Positions 12,779 through 24,458 of a DNA stretch of 64,000 bases are shown piece after piece (within the stretch, counting starts at the first letter, position 1; each line of letters starts with the position of its first letter). The stretch is from Penicillus capitatus (taxonomy: Eukaryota; Chlorophyta): the NCBI GenBank assembly GCA_965649825.1, contig OZ287694.1, positions 2,232,001 through 2,296,000 on the forward strand, written 5' to 3'. The notes under the pieces were generated by a model. The model was not told the DNA's origin. It did not search any database and saw nothing but the letters and a program-made list of their open reading frames with translations. The position numbers were made by a program, and so were the translations under genes.

Positions 12779-13820
12779 ATGAGAGAAGAGCCGCAGAAGA
12801 CGGCGCATTTCTACCTCGGCGTCGCCACTGGGCAACTCATCGGCATCGTCGGCGCCATAGGAGGTAACCTTCCGTTCAGCTTCCCCATCCCGTCCCTTCC
12901 GTCTTCTCTCCACAGGGACATGCATGGAGCTCCTAGGAGACGATTCCCTGCCGATGTTCATGGCCACCTGTACCTACCTCCTACTCGTCTGCCTTCCTGG
13001 ATCCTGGATGATCAGACATCGCGGCTTCCGTCTTTCCGCTCCGTGGTGGAAATACGCCCTGCTCGCTCTACTGGACGTTGCCGCCGCCTACTTCACACTC
13101 CTAGCCTTGCGCTACACCACCGTCACCAGTTGGGCCCTGATGCAGCCGGCCAGTCTCATCACCGTCGTCCCTCTCTCCATCTTCCTCCTCGACGCATCCT
13201 ACACTTGGAAGCACCTCAGTTCTGGCCTCCTTGCCATCGCTGGCCTCATTTTGCTCCTTTTGTCAGACGTCCATAGCGATGACGACGACGCCAAGCATCC
13301 CGCCGCCATCAAACTCTCTGGAGATCTCTGCGCCCTGCTCGGCACATCGCTCTACGGAGCCAACGGCGTTTTGGTCGAGAGCGTCATCAAAGGCAACGTC
13401 CCACAGTACGAAGTGCTGAGCATGATGGGCGGTTTCGGTTTTCTCTATGGCCTCGTAGCCGCCATCTCCTTCGGCGAGATCTCCGGTCACATGTTCCCCA
13501 CCAGGGCGATTCCGGCGTACATGGCAGTAACCGTCACCGCGAACTTTGCCTTCTATCTCCTGGGCATCGTCGTTCTGCAGCACGCTGGCGCCGCTGTGCT
13601 GCAGATCAGTCTGCTATCGACGAATTTCTGGTCGGTCATCGGCAAGATCTTCATCCTGGGCGGATTTCACACCAACGTCGTGGGATTCTTCTTTGCGCTG
13701 TTGCTGGTGATCTCAGGGGTCACTCTTTTCACTCTTTCTGGCGATCCCTATACCAAACACGCCATTCCATATACGGCTCTGGAATCGGAGATGTCACGAA
13801 CAGCTACGCCGCCTCGGTAA
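12779..13820 (+). CDS. SLC35F-type drug/metabolite-superfamily transporter
   Basis: Two exons, 12779-12863 and 12916-13820, joined by a 52-nt intron, give 329 residues. About ten hydrophobic spans run through the protein in the DMT fold pattern. Family marks include LRYTTVTSWALMQPASLIT in the first half and LYGANGVLVESVIKG opening the second EamA-like half, as in SLC35F1/F2/F6-like proteins. The C-terminal tail is short and polar. Substrate cannot be read from sequence. The ATG is the first in frame and opens directly into the first hydrophobic segment (FYLGVATGQLIGIVGAIGG). It starts the block of compact single-copy genes. Confidence 0.82.
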
Positions 13821-13954
13821 CGCCATGCAGCTGTCACATCGTACGTACCGATTGCCTTTCCACATCGTGGCGGCACGCGTCCCGTTCTTCGCGTTGAACG
13901 TTTCCTTCTTCGTTTTGTGGATCTGATTGTGCGTACGTGCAGGCGTCACTCCTC

Positions 13955-15096
13955 ATGGCCCTGCGTCGCTTAATGATGCACATCCCCGACTGGTACCTCC
14001 CCTCTACTCCTCCCTTGCTCATCCCCTCCTAGGTGGTCCGACGCAAACGACGACCTACACAACGGCTGCGATGACTGGTACACGTGTTACTGGTATTACC
14101 TCTGTGCCGTCTACGCCATCATCGGCATCGCTGCATGGGTAAGGCGTCGTCGATGCCGTGTATGGATTCCGATGCCCGTGGCCACGTAGATTCAACTGAC
14201 GCGTATCGAATTGCGTGTTCCAGATTACGGCTGGACGACGCAGAAGGTCTTCCACTTCTTGAATTTCCTCATCTGTCTGCTCCGTGCCCTCACCTTTGGG
14301 CTGTATTCTTACCTGGACGATCTGGAGAAGTCCATCGGGTCCTATACAGTGCAGCTCTTCATTTTCGATTTAGCAAGTACGGCCGGTCACTCTTTCTCAC
14401 ACTTTGCTCCTGACTGGCGGCGCTGATGCTTAGGTCTGCTTTTCTTTACTACCTACACTCTTCTGGTTCTCTTCTGGGCGGAGATCTATCACCAGGCGCT
14501 CAGTGCCGAGAACCAACAGCTGCGTCCCAAATTCTTTACCGTCAACCTCGTCGTCTACTGCATCCAGGTCACATCATCTCACTCTTTTTTTCGCTCACTC
14601 TACCTTTCTTAGGGCATCCTCTGGCTCCTGACCATTCCCGATTTCTCCGATGATACTGCGCGCTACATTTCTGCTGCGTGGCTCACGTTCGTCTTCGTCT
14701 GTGCCGTCGTCGGATTTCTGGTCTATGGCGGCCGCCTCTTCTATATGCTGACGAAGTTCCCCATCGAATCGCGCGGCCGCAAGAAGAAGCTGCAGGAAGT
14801 GGGCATCATCGCCCTCGTCTGCTCTATCTGTTTCATCGCCAGGTCACACCCATCCCTCACTCTTTTCCCCACTGACGTCACATCATTGCAGAGCCGCCTT
14901 CATGTTCATGTACATCCTGGACGACGATGACTTCGATCTGGATCTCATGGGCGACGACCTCCTTAACATCATCTTCTACGCCCTTTGCGAAATCTGCCCT
15001 GCCATTTGCGTCTTGATCATTCTCCGCAAGCTGCCGCCCAGGAGAACCAAGTCTATGTCCGCCGGCTATGCACCGATTGACGATACACGCACCTGA
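13955..15096 (+). CDS. THH1/TOM1/TOM3-domain seven-span membrane protein
   Basis: Exons 13955-13992, 14033-14138, 14190-14376, 14434-14567, 14613-14842, 14892-15096 (900 nt, 299 residues). The family signature is plain: [19 protein letters not shown] followed by [20 protein letters not shown], the two best conserved stretches of plant TOM1/TOM3/THH1 proteins, in a seven-span layout. In plants these are tonoplast proteins used as host factors by tobamoviruses; the normal cellular role is poorly defined. The intron after Trp at 14138 must end at 14189 to keep the conserved RIELRVP segment in frame. The first exon is only 38 nt and its ATG is the least certain part. The stop lies 127 bp before RPN2. 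Confidence 0.85.
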
Positions 15097-15223
15097 GGCG
15101 CTTGAATGCATCGTGGTTGTGGTCGATGGAGGGATGGGCGACCGAATGGATGGTGGATTGAATCATTTGTTCATTTGCCAACACGTTTTCGCGTCCCTGC
15201 GTGCGTTCGTGCGTTCGTTCGCG

Positions 15224-18200
15224 ATGGCCGTCGTTACCAGCTCGGCCGGATTGCTCTCGCTGCTCTCCGAAGACGACGAGCGTCTGAAGCTCTACGCCTT
15301 GCAGCACCTCGATACCATTGTCCACGAATTCTGGTTCCAAATCTCAAGCGCCATTACGGCGGTGGAGCAGCTCTATGAAGACCAACGCTTCTCCCATCGC
15401 CCTCTCGCCGCCCTCGTCGCCTCCAAGGTCTACTACTACCTTGGCGAACTGCGCGATGCCTTAGACTACGCTCTTGGCGCCGGAGAGCTCTTCGATATCA
15501 ACGACTCCTCATCGGAGTACGTCAAGACGCTGCTCTCCTGTGCACTGGACCTATATTTCGAGAACCAAGCCAAAGAGGAAGCGTCCGATCCCCGTCTGGT
15601 CGAAGTGGTCGAGCGTCTTCTGCGACGCTGTTGTGAAGAGAAGGCATTTGAACAGGCCGTTGGGATCGCCCTCGAGGCCCGGCGGCTGGATCTCTTCCGA
15701 GCCATCTGTCACGAGAGCCCACGGCCGCGGGAGCTCCTGGCATACGCTCTGCGCATTGCCCAGCGTCTCCTACCGTCCAAGGCGTTTCGACGTGACGTGC
15801 TGGTGCTGCTCGTTGAGCTTTATGAGACGATGCCTCAGCCGGACTGGTCCAATGTCTGCCATTGCCTGTCGCTGCTGAAACAGCCAGAGCAGCTGGCACG
15901 CATTTTGATGCGACTGCTGAAGGGAACAACGAATGAGACGCTTCTGGCTTACCAGATCGGATTCGATCTCGTCGAGAACGAAGTGCAGAAGTTTATCAAG
16001 ACGGTTCAGGAGACGCTGGCGGCGACGGCAGAGACGACCGAGTCGACCGAACCGGCCGTGCTGCAGAAAAGGGTCGAGAGTCTGAAGAGCATCATTTCGG
16101 GACGGGCAACGATCAAACTGCATCTCGATTTTCTATACAGGTAGCTTCCTATCAGCTTCGCTGTCTCCGAGCATCGTAGATGGGGCGCTGTGGTGGTCTA
16201 GTCATAATCATGCGGATCTGCAGCTGCTGAAGAACGTCAAACAGGTGGTCGATTCGCGACAGAGTGTGTGTCACTCGGCGACGGTCTTTGCCAATGCGAT
16301 GATGCATTGCGGCACGACGGTGGATACGTTTCTGAGGGAGAATCTGGAATGGCTGTCCCGTGCGACCAACTGGGCAAAGTTCAGCGCCACGGCTGGACTC
16401 GGCGTGATACACAAAGGTCCGCCAGATCGCACTCTTTGGATTTCGTTGAGGGTATGTGTGTGCGGCAGGGCATTTGGAAAATGGATTGGCATTGATGGCG
16501 CCGTATCTGCCGCCGAACGGCAATTCGGAATCGCCCTACTCGGAAGGCGGCGCGCTGTTCGCCCTGGGTCTCATCCACGCCAACCACGGCCACGGCATCC
16601 AAGTCCACTGACTTCACATCTCACACAAATAAGTGTGACCAAAATGGCTGCCGCTTTGCGTTCAGGATTTTTTGCTGACGGCGCTGAGGGACGCACAGAA
16701 CGAAGTGATTCAGCACGGTGTGTGTCTGGGGCTCGGTATCGCGGCCTTGGGTACAGACTCGGCCGAGATTTCGGAACTCATCAAGACGACCCTCTATTCA
16801 GGTCCCGTCCCCCAAAACCGCTCTTCCTTGCTCAGCTGCGATGGTTCGGTAGATAGCGCAGTGGCGGGTCAGGCGGCCGGTATCGCCTTGGGACTGATCC
16901 ACATTGGCAGCGCCTCGGAGATGACGACCGATCTGTTGTCCTACACCCACGAGACGCAGCACGAGAAGATCATTCTGGGCGTCGCTATGGGACTGGCGCT
17001 GATGATGTATGGACAGGAAGAGGGAGCGGAGACGCTCATCGAACAGATGACCATGGATCAAGATCCCATTCTGCGCTACGCTGGGATGTTTGTCATCGGC
17101 TTGGCCTACGCCGGCACTGATCACAACGGCGCCATTCAGAAGCTGCTGCACTTCGCCGTGAGCGATGTCAGCGACGACGTGCGTCGTGCTGCCGTCCTCT
17201 GTCTCGGATTCGTTTTGCTCGGCCTTCCGGATCGATGCCCACGAATGGTCTCCCTCCTTTCCGAGTCTTACAACCCGCACGTGCGCTACGGCGCTGCGAT
17301 GGCGATGGGGATCGCCTGCGGCGGGACCGGCCTCAAAGAAGCGCAGAATCTGCTGCAGCCGATGCTGTCCGATCCCGTCGATGTCGTCCGTCAGGGAGCC
17401 CTCATCGCCATGGCTCTGATCCTGGTCCAGTCGCCCGAATCTCAAGTCGCCTCGTTTCGCAAGACGCTGGAAAAGTTCATCGCCGACAAGACAGAAGAGA
17501 CCATGTGTCGTATGGGCGCCATCCTGGCCGCCGGGATCCTGGACGCCGGCGGGCGCAATCTCACCGTTGGCTGTCGTTCCCCTTCTGGAGCCCTTCGCCG
17601 AGCCTCGGTCGTCGGACTGGCGCTGTTCATACAGTACTGGTACTGGTATCCGCTCTCCTACTTCCTCAGCCTCGTCTTTCAACCGGCGGCTCTTATTGGC
17701 CTCAACGAAAACCTGGACGTGCCGAAGTTCGACATCCGGTGTGCCTGCAAGAAATCGTTCTTCGCTTATCCTTCCCTTCTCGTCGAGGAAGTCAGCGAGC
17801 GTTCCGGGAAGAAACTCCCGACGGCTGTGCTCTCGACGACGGAACGCGCGAAGGAACGTGCCAAGAAGAAGGAACAGGAGAAGAAATCGAGCAGAGATCC
17901 GGGACCGTCAACCACTCCGATGGACGTCGATACCAAACCCACATCGCCCAAACCCGCCGCCACTTCCTCATCGACGGCCAAACGCAGCGAGCCAGAATCG
18001 CACGTGGTGGAGAATCCGGCCAGAGTCGTGCCGCAGCAAGAGACGTTCATCGGATTCCCCGAAGGCAGTCGTTGGATGCCGGTCAAATCCGACGCCCGTT
18101 CCGGCATCCTCATCCTTCGCGATACGAAACCGAACGAGGCGTTCGAGACCATCGGCGACGGCGTCCATGCGAAGAAGAAGGACGAGACGGGCAGCGCCAC

Positions 18201-18276
18201 GGCCGATGCCGATCTGATGGACATCGATGCTGCACCGGGGCCCAAGCCGTTCGAGTACATCCCGGACGATGATTAG
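15224..18276 (+). CDS. RPN2: 26S proteasome regulatory subunit RPN2 (PSMD1)
   Basis: Five exons: 15224-16140, 16202-16416, 16469-16602, 16666-16801, 16853-18276 (2826 nt, 941 residues, the usual RPN2 size). The protein is the large scaffold of the 19S lid/base interface, made of PC-type helical repeats. Diagnostic stretches are [59 protein letters not shown] and the C-terminal [12 protein letters not shown] Lys/Glu-rich linker ([13 protein letters not shown]) precedes the C-terminal domain as in other RPN2 proteins. The fourth intron (16802-16852) is 51 nt and leaves the frame open if unspliced, but splicing restores the conserved [11 protein letters not shown] segment. The next gene starts 42 bp downstream. 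Confidence 0.95.
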
Positions 18277-18318
18277 ACGTCGCGTTGACGACCTGTCCCA
18301 TCATTAAGCGACCAATAC

Positions 18319-19656
18319 ATGCATGACCTGACGTCACGTCTCACTGAATTTCCATCGATGTCGCTCGAGACGCAACGTCAACTGCGGGAGAATATCTGCG
18401 AAACGCGGGCGTTTGTGGAGGAGCTGTGTCAGTGGCAGCACGATGTACGTCAACGCGATGCGGCGCTGCGTCGGTCGACGTCGTCGTCATGGACGGCGTC
18501 GCCACGAAACGCGCGACGACGACCCGTCGCCGAGATGGAACTCAGTGCCTCTGTCGGTCAGACCGGCGATGTGACAGCTCCTATGCATTCGACCACCGTC
18601 GAGCCACACGACGACCCCACGTCGGAAGCGGAGAAACGCCGCGAGGATGGAAACGTAGCGTTTCGAAAGATGGACTACGCAGAGGCCATTGCCCTCTACT
18701 CGGCGTCGCTTCGCATCCAACCGACGAGTCTCAGGTGAAGTCCGCTCATCTTCCGCGTCTCCTCAGACGACACGCGCCGCCACCCTGGCGTGCGTTGGTG
18801 TAGTTATGCGAATCGAGCGATGGCGTATTTGAAGCGGAAGGCGTTTGCCTTGGCAGAGGCGGATTGCGATTCGGCGTTGGAATTGGATCGGAGTTTGGTG
18901 AAGGTCTATCAGCGACGCAGTGCGGCGAGGAGGGAGCAGGGAAAGATCCAGGAGGCGCTGTTGGATGCAGAGATGGCGCTGCGTTACCTGCCGGAGTCGG
19001 ATACGATTCGGGCGACGTTCCACGATCTCTTCTCCGAGATCCGGCAATCGGAGAACCTCGGCAGCCATGCCACGCGACAGGAGATCCCAGTTCGCACAGT
19101 GGACGACTCGGCAACGCCTGCCAAGACGGGGACACCTGTCACGTCAACCGAGAAGCCAGCAACAAACGTCACATCACCAAAGGAGAGCGCGCCAGCAACG
19201 CTTGTGGAGGCAAACGTCACATCACCGACGGCGAAGCCTGAGGCGTCCGATGGCGAGGTGCTGGTCGGATCGGTTGAGCCCAAAGTGGCGTTGCCGGCCG
19301 TTCCTCAGACGTGGGCCGAGTTCGAGTCCGGATACAAGTCGCTGAAGCATCATAAGGCATGGCTGCGGGAATACTTTGGGGCCATTCCGCCGTCTTCCTT
19401 ACCCACCCTCATCAAAACCTCCCTCACGGCGCCTATTCTTGCCTCCCTCCTCAAAGCGGTGCTCTCTGGCCTCGGCGATGCGTCGTCCTCTGTGGACTGG
19501 ACGTCATTTGCGACGCAGTTACCGTCGATCCCACGCTATGAGATGGTGCTCATGTGTCTCACAGCGAAGGACAAGGCCTCGTTAAAACGCCGAGCGCAGC
19601 AGCTATCGGCAGCCGTGCAGACAGAACTGGCATCTTTTCTCAAACCGTTTCTTTAA
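18319..19656 (+). CDS. RPAP3-like TPR protein
   Basis: Exons 18319-18734 and 18804-19656 (422 residues). A TPR array spans the centre (EKRREDGNVAFRKMDYAEAI, then YANRAMAYLKRKAFALAEAD). A low-complexity Thr/Pro/Ala linker follows. A C-terminal helical domain (TWAEFESGYKSLKHHKAWLR) resembles the RPAP3 C-terminal (Monad-binding) domain. In other eukaryotes RPAP3 carries clients to HSP90 as part of the R2TP complex for assembly of RNA polymerase II and snoRNPs. SPAG1 or another R2TP-linked TPR protein is the main alternative. An in-frame ATG at 18358 is an alternative start. The gene converges on the UBAP1-like gene with only 17 bp between stops. Confidence 0.72.
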
Positions 19657-19673
19657 CACAGTCACCGGCGTCG

Positions 19674-20348
19674 TCAGCCGCACGATTCGGTGCAGCAGGT
19701 CTCGACGGCGGGATCGAGTTCCTCTCTGTGATGCAAAAGGGCGGCCGCCGCCATGAAAGGCTGAAAGCCCATTCCTACCAACTGTTCATACTTTGCCAGA
19801 AACGCCGAAACCTGAGTCACACATCTTAAGAGTGAGATATCGCGTTATGTACTGTATCCACCTGTTCGTTGGAAGACGACGCGTGTGCGATCAGTGCCAT
19901 ACAGACGGTCTCCCGCGTATGGCCCATCTGAACGAAATGCGCGATGCGTTGCTCCCAGGGATCGACGATCGGCGCTGTGTGATCCGAGGCACTCATCGTA
20001 CCGTTCTCCTGCGCACCGGCTGCCGTCTCTTGTCGATGCTCCGTCAGAAAACGTCGCTCGTAGTCGAAGTCGTACTCAAATCCTGACGTCCGAACCTCCC
20101 GAAAGACGTACTTTGTGAAATCGATCTGTTAGGAAGAGTGAGAAGTGTGAGGGATGATGTGACGGACGCACGGGAGGCGGGAGTTTGAAGCTATCGGCAA
20201 CTTTGACGCGGAAAACGGAAGAGTGGCTGCCTCCACCGGAGCGCTGTTCGGCCGAGGACGTCTTCCACAGTCCGCCGACATTTCCCGAGTAGCCGCGTTC
20301 TGGCGGCGAGACGTAAGGACCTTGGTAAACGGGCGGGAAAGGATTCAT
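19674..20348 (-). CDS. Small UBAP1-like protein with two UBA-type segments
   Basis: Minus-strand exons 20348-20172, 20125-19862, 19811-19674 (192 residues). The N-terminal part has VFRVKVADSFKLPPP then FREVRTSGFEYDFDYERRF, which resembles the region of UBAP1 (the ESCRT-I subunit) around its UMA motif. Two UBA-like helices follow: RIAHFVQMGHTRETVCMALI and YEQLVGMGFQPFMAAAALL. Splicing at 19861-19812 keeps the second UBA in frame. I infer a ubiquitin-binding sorting adaptor; the UBA pair is seen, the UBAP1 assignment is by resemblance. The start codon is 78 bp from the divergent oligoribonuclease gene, with a TATATA stretch immediately upstream of the ATG. Confidence 0.6.
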
Positions 20349-20426
20349 GCTTATATAGGAACACAAAGAGGGATGGGTTTACCCCGAACGTACGCACGCA
20401 CGCACATACGTCGCGTGTCGTTTCGT
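20349..20426. promoter_or_regulatory. 78-bp bidirectional promoter between UBAP1-like and oligoribonuclease genes
   Basis: The two start codons point away from each other with only 78 bp between them. A TATATA stretch lies next to the minus-strand start. The spacer also has short ACGC repeats. Confidence 0.4.
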
Positions 20427-21342
20427 ATGCGTTCAGGTCTAGCGCGGCTCTGTCGTGAGACGCAGTGGCGTTTTGCCCGTCGAGCTGTAGTTTACACGCC
20501 TCTTGACAACGGCAGCTTCATGTTAGCTTCGCGCTCGATATGCGCCGCCACCAGATGGGTCATGCGATCGAAGAGCTGTAGGGAAGAGCCTTCTGCTGAA
20601 CAAGACCCGAAGGGTCTCCCGCTAGAAACGCCAGAATCCAGTGGATCCATCTCCGAAGGGCTCTCCGTCGTTGCGTCGAGCTTGGCAGAAAACAGTCTAC
20701 GCAATCCGTTAGTCTGGATCGATCTCGAAATGACAGGTCACGCACTCTTGGCCTCACATCTCACTCTTTCTGCAAAGTCGTCATGCATCTAGGACTGAAC
20801 ATCGACAAAGACGTCATCATTGAAATCGCTTGCATTCTCACAGACGGCAGCCTCGAGCAGCAAGTCAAGGTCTCTCACTCTTGTTGCCTGCCCAAAAGTG
20901 TGAGATCTTTATTCAGGGGCCCGAAATTGCGATCAAGCACGAGGACAGCGTCTTTGAAGAGATGCATCCGTGGTGCATCGAACAGCACAATAAGAGTGGT
21001 CTCGTCGAACGTTGCAAACAGAGCGTCTATCGCACGGCCGATGCCGAGAAGGTGACGTTGAAGTTCATCCAGCAGCACGTGCATTTGGGTTGCGGCATCA
21101 TGGCCGGCAATTCGATCCACACCGACAAGATGTTTCTACAGAAGTATATGCCATCACTGCACAATTATCTTTCCTACCGTCTCGTCGACGTCTCGTCCAT
21201 CAAGGAGCTTTGCAAACGATGGTTTCCGTCCGAGTATCGCAAAACGCCGCCGAAAAAGCAATCGCATACCGCGATGCTGGACATACAGGAAAGCATTGAT
21301 GAGCTAAAGTACTACCGACAAACGATTTTTAAATCGCCTTAA
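20427..21342 (+). CDS. REXO2: Oligoribonuclease (REXO2/Orn family), probably mitochondrial
   Basis: Exons 20427-20736, 20793-20869, 20917-21342 (270 residues). This is a DEDDh 3'-5' exonuclease that degrades 2-5 nt RNA. The motifs are present: WIDLEMTG (Exo I Asp and Glu), AGNSIHTDKMFLQKYMP (Exo II Asp) and SHTAMLDIQESIDELKYYR (Exo III His and Asp). RLVDVSSIKELCKRWFP is also a family stretch. About 85 residues precede the catalytic domain; they are Arg-rich and poor in acidic residues at first (MRSGLARLCRETQWRFARR), which suggests a mitochondrial presequence. Both introns (56 and 47 nt) contain the local TCACTCTT-type motif. Confidence 0.92.
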
Positions 21343-21397
21343 ATCGTGCGTGCGTTCGTTCGTTCGTTTGAAGTGTTGGTTCGTTCGGGCCGTTACG

Positions 21398-22678
21398 ATG
21401 TTTACCGATTTCGACAGAAGGAAGGACGCGACGACATTACTCGACACGCGCTGTGCAATGGAGACGTCGAAGGAGTCCTTCTTTGCGGAACTGCGCGATA
21501 TTTTGGACCGTTCCGGTGGCGTGGCCAAGTACGACGAACAGTACCACACGTACAGCGCCTTCACGACGACACGTGTGTCACAGAGTCAAATACTTACCGC
21601 GTTTTCAGCAACTCCTCTACAAAGAGCGCCGCCTCAAACATCGTTTCACCTTGCTCACTGTCGTCCAACTCACGGACGCCCTCCTCGTTCAGCAGCTTCT
21701 CGCGGCTGGGCTTATGAAAGTGCGAGAATTGAAAAGTGTGACCGATCGGAGTGAGATCGGTGTGTGATGTGACAGGTTCTATGTCGATGGACGGAAGAGG
21801 CGGCGCGGGTTCGGACCCCCGCAAGCGAGCAGTTTCTCATTGCTTTGGTGCATCTGCTGGAAGGAATGGATGTCGTGACCCTTATCAAGAAAGAGAGGAA
21901 TGTGTTTGACGAATGGAAAAATGCGATGATCTCACTCCAATCTCACACAAATCATGAAGTTCAGAAGATCAGTCAAGATGTGTTTGGCAAATGGCAACGG
22001 GCGAAAGCATCGGAAACGTCGAACGCCTCTGAACCGCCGCCACCTGTCACATCAAATCCAGATCCTTGTGTGGAAGAGGAGACACCACGAATGACGGCCG
22101 AAAGTGTGAGAGATCATGAAGATGATGTGACAGAGAGTGAGAAAGAGAAAGGGACGATGCGTGTGGAAGGGCTACATTCGCCGTTGCCAAGAGCTTTCCG
22201 GTCCAAGACGCCGATGGTCTGCAGTCCCTCGCGTTCATCGCCGCCACCTTCGGCACCTAAAAAACGACGTCGTTTTGCAAAGCGCGTCCAATGGGCACCG
22301 GCCGAAACGCTCACGTCCGTGCGGATCTTCCGTCACAGTGATGCGCCGATCATCATCTCGCATCCGGAGTGGCAACCGTGTGACGACCCGACGCCTTCTC
22401 CGGCGGCTATGCAGACGACGACCGAGTGGCGTGCGCCGCTGTCGATGGAATGGGAAGCGACATGGAAGGTGCGAAACGGCGAAGAGAGCGGGGAGAAGAG
22501 ATGGCAACAGCAAAGGGAAGAGAACATCGTGGCCGTCGATCCGTCAACACTCGTAGGGGATACGGAGCCGGAGGCGCCTTACCCGGCCGATACCTATCCT
22601 CATCCACATCACACACCTCAGATCCTTCACCTCGACGCGTCGAAACCGACGCCAACCGTTCTAGTACTTAAGCGCTGA
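21398..22678 (+). CDS. PNUTS (PPP1R10)-like protein phosphatase 1 regulator
   Basis: Exons 21398-21574, 21609-21737, 21776-22678 (402 residues); the introns are only 34 and 38 nt. The N-terminal half is helical and resembles a TFIIS N-terminal (LW) domain (HRFTLLTVVQLTDALLVQQL, then EQFLIALVHLLEGMDVVTLI, ending VFGKWQRAK). After a Pro-rich linker a basic stretch leads into KRVQWAPAETLTSVRIF, which matches the PP1-docking RVxF region in the form seen in PNUTS. Domain order and spacing fit PNUTS, which targets PP1 to RNA polymerase II at termination. The C-terminal zinc finger of animal PNUTS is not seen. I infer a nuclear PP1 regulator. Confidence 0.6.
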
Positions 22679-22745
22679 ATAAAAGTGAGAAAGTGTGAGA
22701 TGTGACGTCTAGGAGGCAAAAGGAGAGAACGCCGGTGAGGATGGG

Positions 22746-22973
22746 ATGATGTGCACTGCTCCCAAGGGTACTGCGTTTGTACAGCACAACGTGACGCCTC
22801 TTTCAAACGCGTTTGCTTCGACGACGGCGACGATGGCGCGTTCCGTTTATCATCCAACCGTCCTCGCGATGCCGCACCCTCAACAGCCTCAACATCAAGC
22901 TCTTTATTTTGCACCTGAGGGGCACGTGCGTCCGATCGTCGGCTATGCCACAGCGCCCTCGGCGTCGCCATGA
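22746..22973 (+). CDS. Small hypothetical protein (75 residues)
   Basis: Open frame with an ATG between the PNUTS-like and ERG28 genes; Pro/Gln/His-rich C-terminal half (PHPQQPQHQALYFAP). No family recognised. It could be a small gene, a 3' UTR, or chance. The opposite strand is also partly open here. Confidence 0.25.
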   Translation: MMCTAPKGTAFVQHNVTPLSNAFASTTATMARSVYHPTVLAMPHPQQPQHQALYFAPEGHVRPIVGYATAPSASP

Positions 22974-23188
22974 CATTGATGCGACGCTCAGGACACACCA
23001 CGATCGAAACTGTGGCAACGACCGGATGTGACGTTGACGTGACGTTTGTGGACGGCAGACATAATGTAACAAACAAACAAACAAACACATGGATCGCGGT
23101 TTCTTGGCCATCCATCCATCCATCTACGACAGTCGCATACGGTCGAATCGAATCGTAGACAGTAGCGATTTTCGATCAGACGAACGTC

Positions 23189-23762
23189 ATGGCCGATTCG
23201 CGTGCCCTACGGCGATGGCTCGTTTTCGTCGCGTCCCTTCGTCTCCTTTCAGGTCTCACTCTTTTCATTGCCCTCATTCCACGACCGTTTGATGTGACAG
23301 TCTATCTGGGCATCTTTCATCCGGAGAAGATCGCCGAGAACGTCTTCGACCTTCAACCGACAAAAGGTGCCGCGAGGGCAAAAGAGTGAGAAATGCAAAA
23401 GTGTGATCTAGTGACGGATTTATACGGACGGACTTTTGCCACGTGGACCTTTCTCACATGCTGTCTCTGCGTCATCTGTTCACGCAATCCACAAAACAGA
23501 CCCATCTACGGTCTGCCTCCTGTCACCTCGCAGACCACCCCATTGTGCTTAACAGTCGCAACGTTGCTATCTTTTGTCGCCGCTTTCGTGCATTTCATCA
23601 CGGAGATGCTCATCTTCGAGACGCTCAGTTTGAGGCGAGCTTATATACCGCTCGCCATTTCGGGTCACATCAACGTCCAATCTCACTCATATGCTCACTC
23701 TTTTTCTTGTAGCGATCTCGGCGATGTGGATGACCGGCGGCATTAACTACTACACATCGTAA
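23189..23762 (+). CDS. ERG28: ERG28-type ergosterol biosynthesis scaffold
   Basis: Five small exons: 23189-23252, 23301-23366, 23412-23510, 23556-23663, 23713-23762 (387 nt, 128 residues). The family core DLYGRTFATWTFLTCCLCV is clear, followed by FVHFITEMLIFETLSLR and a last hydrophobic span. ERG28 is a small ER membrane protein with about four spans that tethers the C-4 demethylation enzymes of sterol synthesis. All four introns are 45-49 nt. Without intron 1 the frame stays open for a while, but splicing gives the usual length and spacing. Confidence 0.85.
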
Positions 23763-24171
23763 CGCACTGACCCACTCTGCCACGTGTCCTCTCGGGTCAA
23801 CCGTCGCACTGTAGGGAAAAGAATGAAACGAAAAGACACGAAGAGTGACCGACCGACCGACCAACGGCAATACATTCTTTATGATGACAGACAGATTCGC
23901 TTGTCTCCTTTTGCGCTACAGTCCGAGATGAACATCCGTGTCCATCGCCGCCACATGGCGCCGCCCCTCTTTCACCGTCTTTTCCGGCGTCTTGATAGCT
24001 GGATCACAGTAATCGCGTCATGTAAAGCGATGGCTATCCAGACAGAGCACCGAAAGCGTGATACTCTTGCGTGAGGCCTCGGTAGGTGATGTGACGTCAC
24101 CTCGCTCTGCCACGTCTTGTGGTGACACCATGTCTGCGTGAAGTCATGCTCACGTGTTGGCGCCGCCACGA

Positions 24172-24370
24172 CTAGTCGTCCACCGTCATGACCTGCGAAC
24201 GTCGTCGTGGATGATGATGATCCAACGAAGCGATCGATCACACGCAAAAGCCTTCGCCGATCGACAGATTGATTTCGACGAGATCGCTGATTATGATCTT
24301 GCCCCAATCGACACGACGCACCCGTGCCGTTGGCGTAGAAGCCGGTGTGGATGTCGTCGCGAAGAGCACG
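24172..24370 (-). CDS. Possible coding fragment, unresolved 5' end
   Basis: On the minus strand a protein-like stretch RRVDWGKIIISDLVEINLSI runs into a good 51-nt intron (24243-24193) and a short last exon ending in TAG at 24172. No ATG lies upstream on this strand before the divergent TRM112 gene. It may be part of a gene I cannot complete, or chance. No family recognised. Confidence 0.2.
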
Positions 24371-24458
24371 ACAGTGAACAAACGTCGGACGCGTGACGGA
24401 CAGAAGACAACAGACAAACGCGTACGGACGTCTTGTCAATCGTCACGTACGACACAAG

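Noticed and set aside
16802-16852. Apparent 17-residue insertion in RPN2
   Set aside because: It is a 51-nt GT-AG intron whose length keeps the frame open; splicing restores the conserved sequence.
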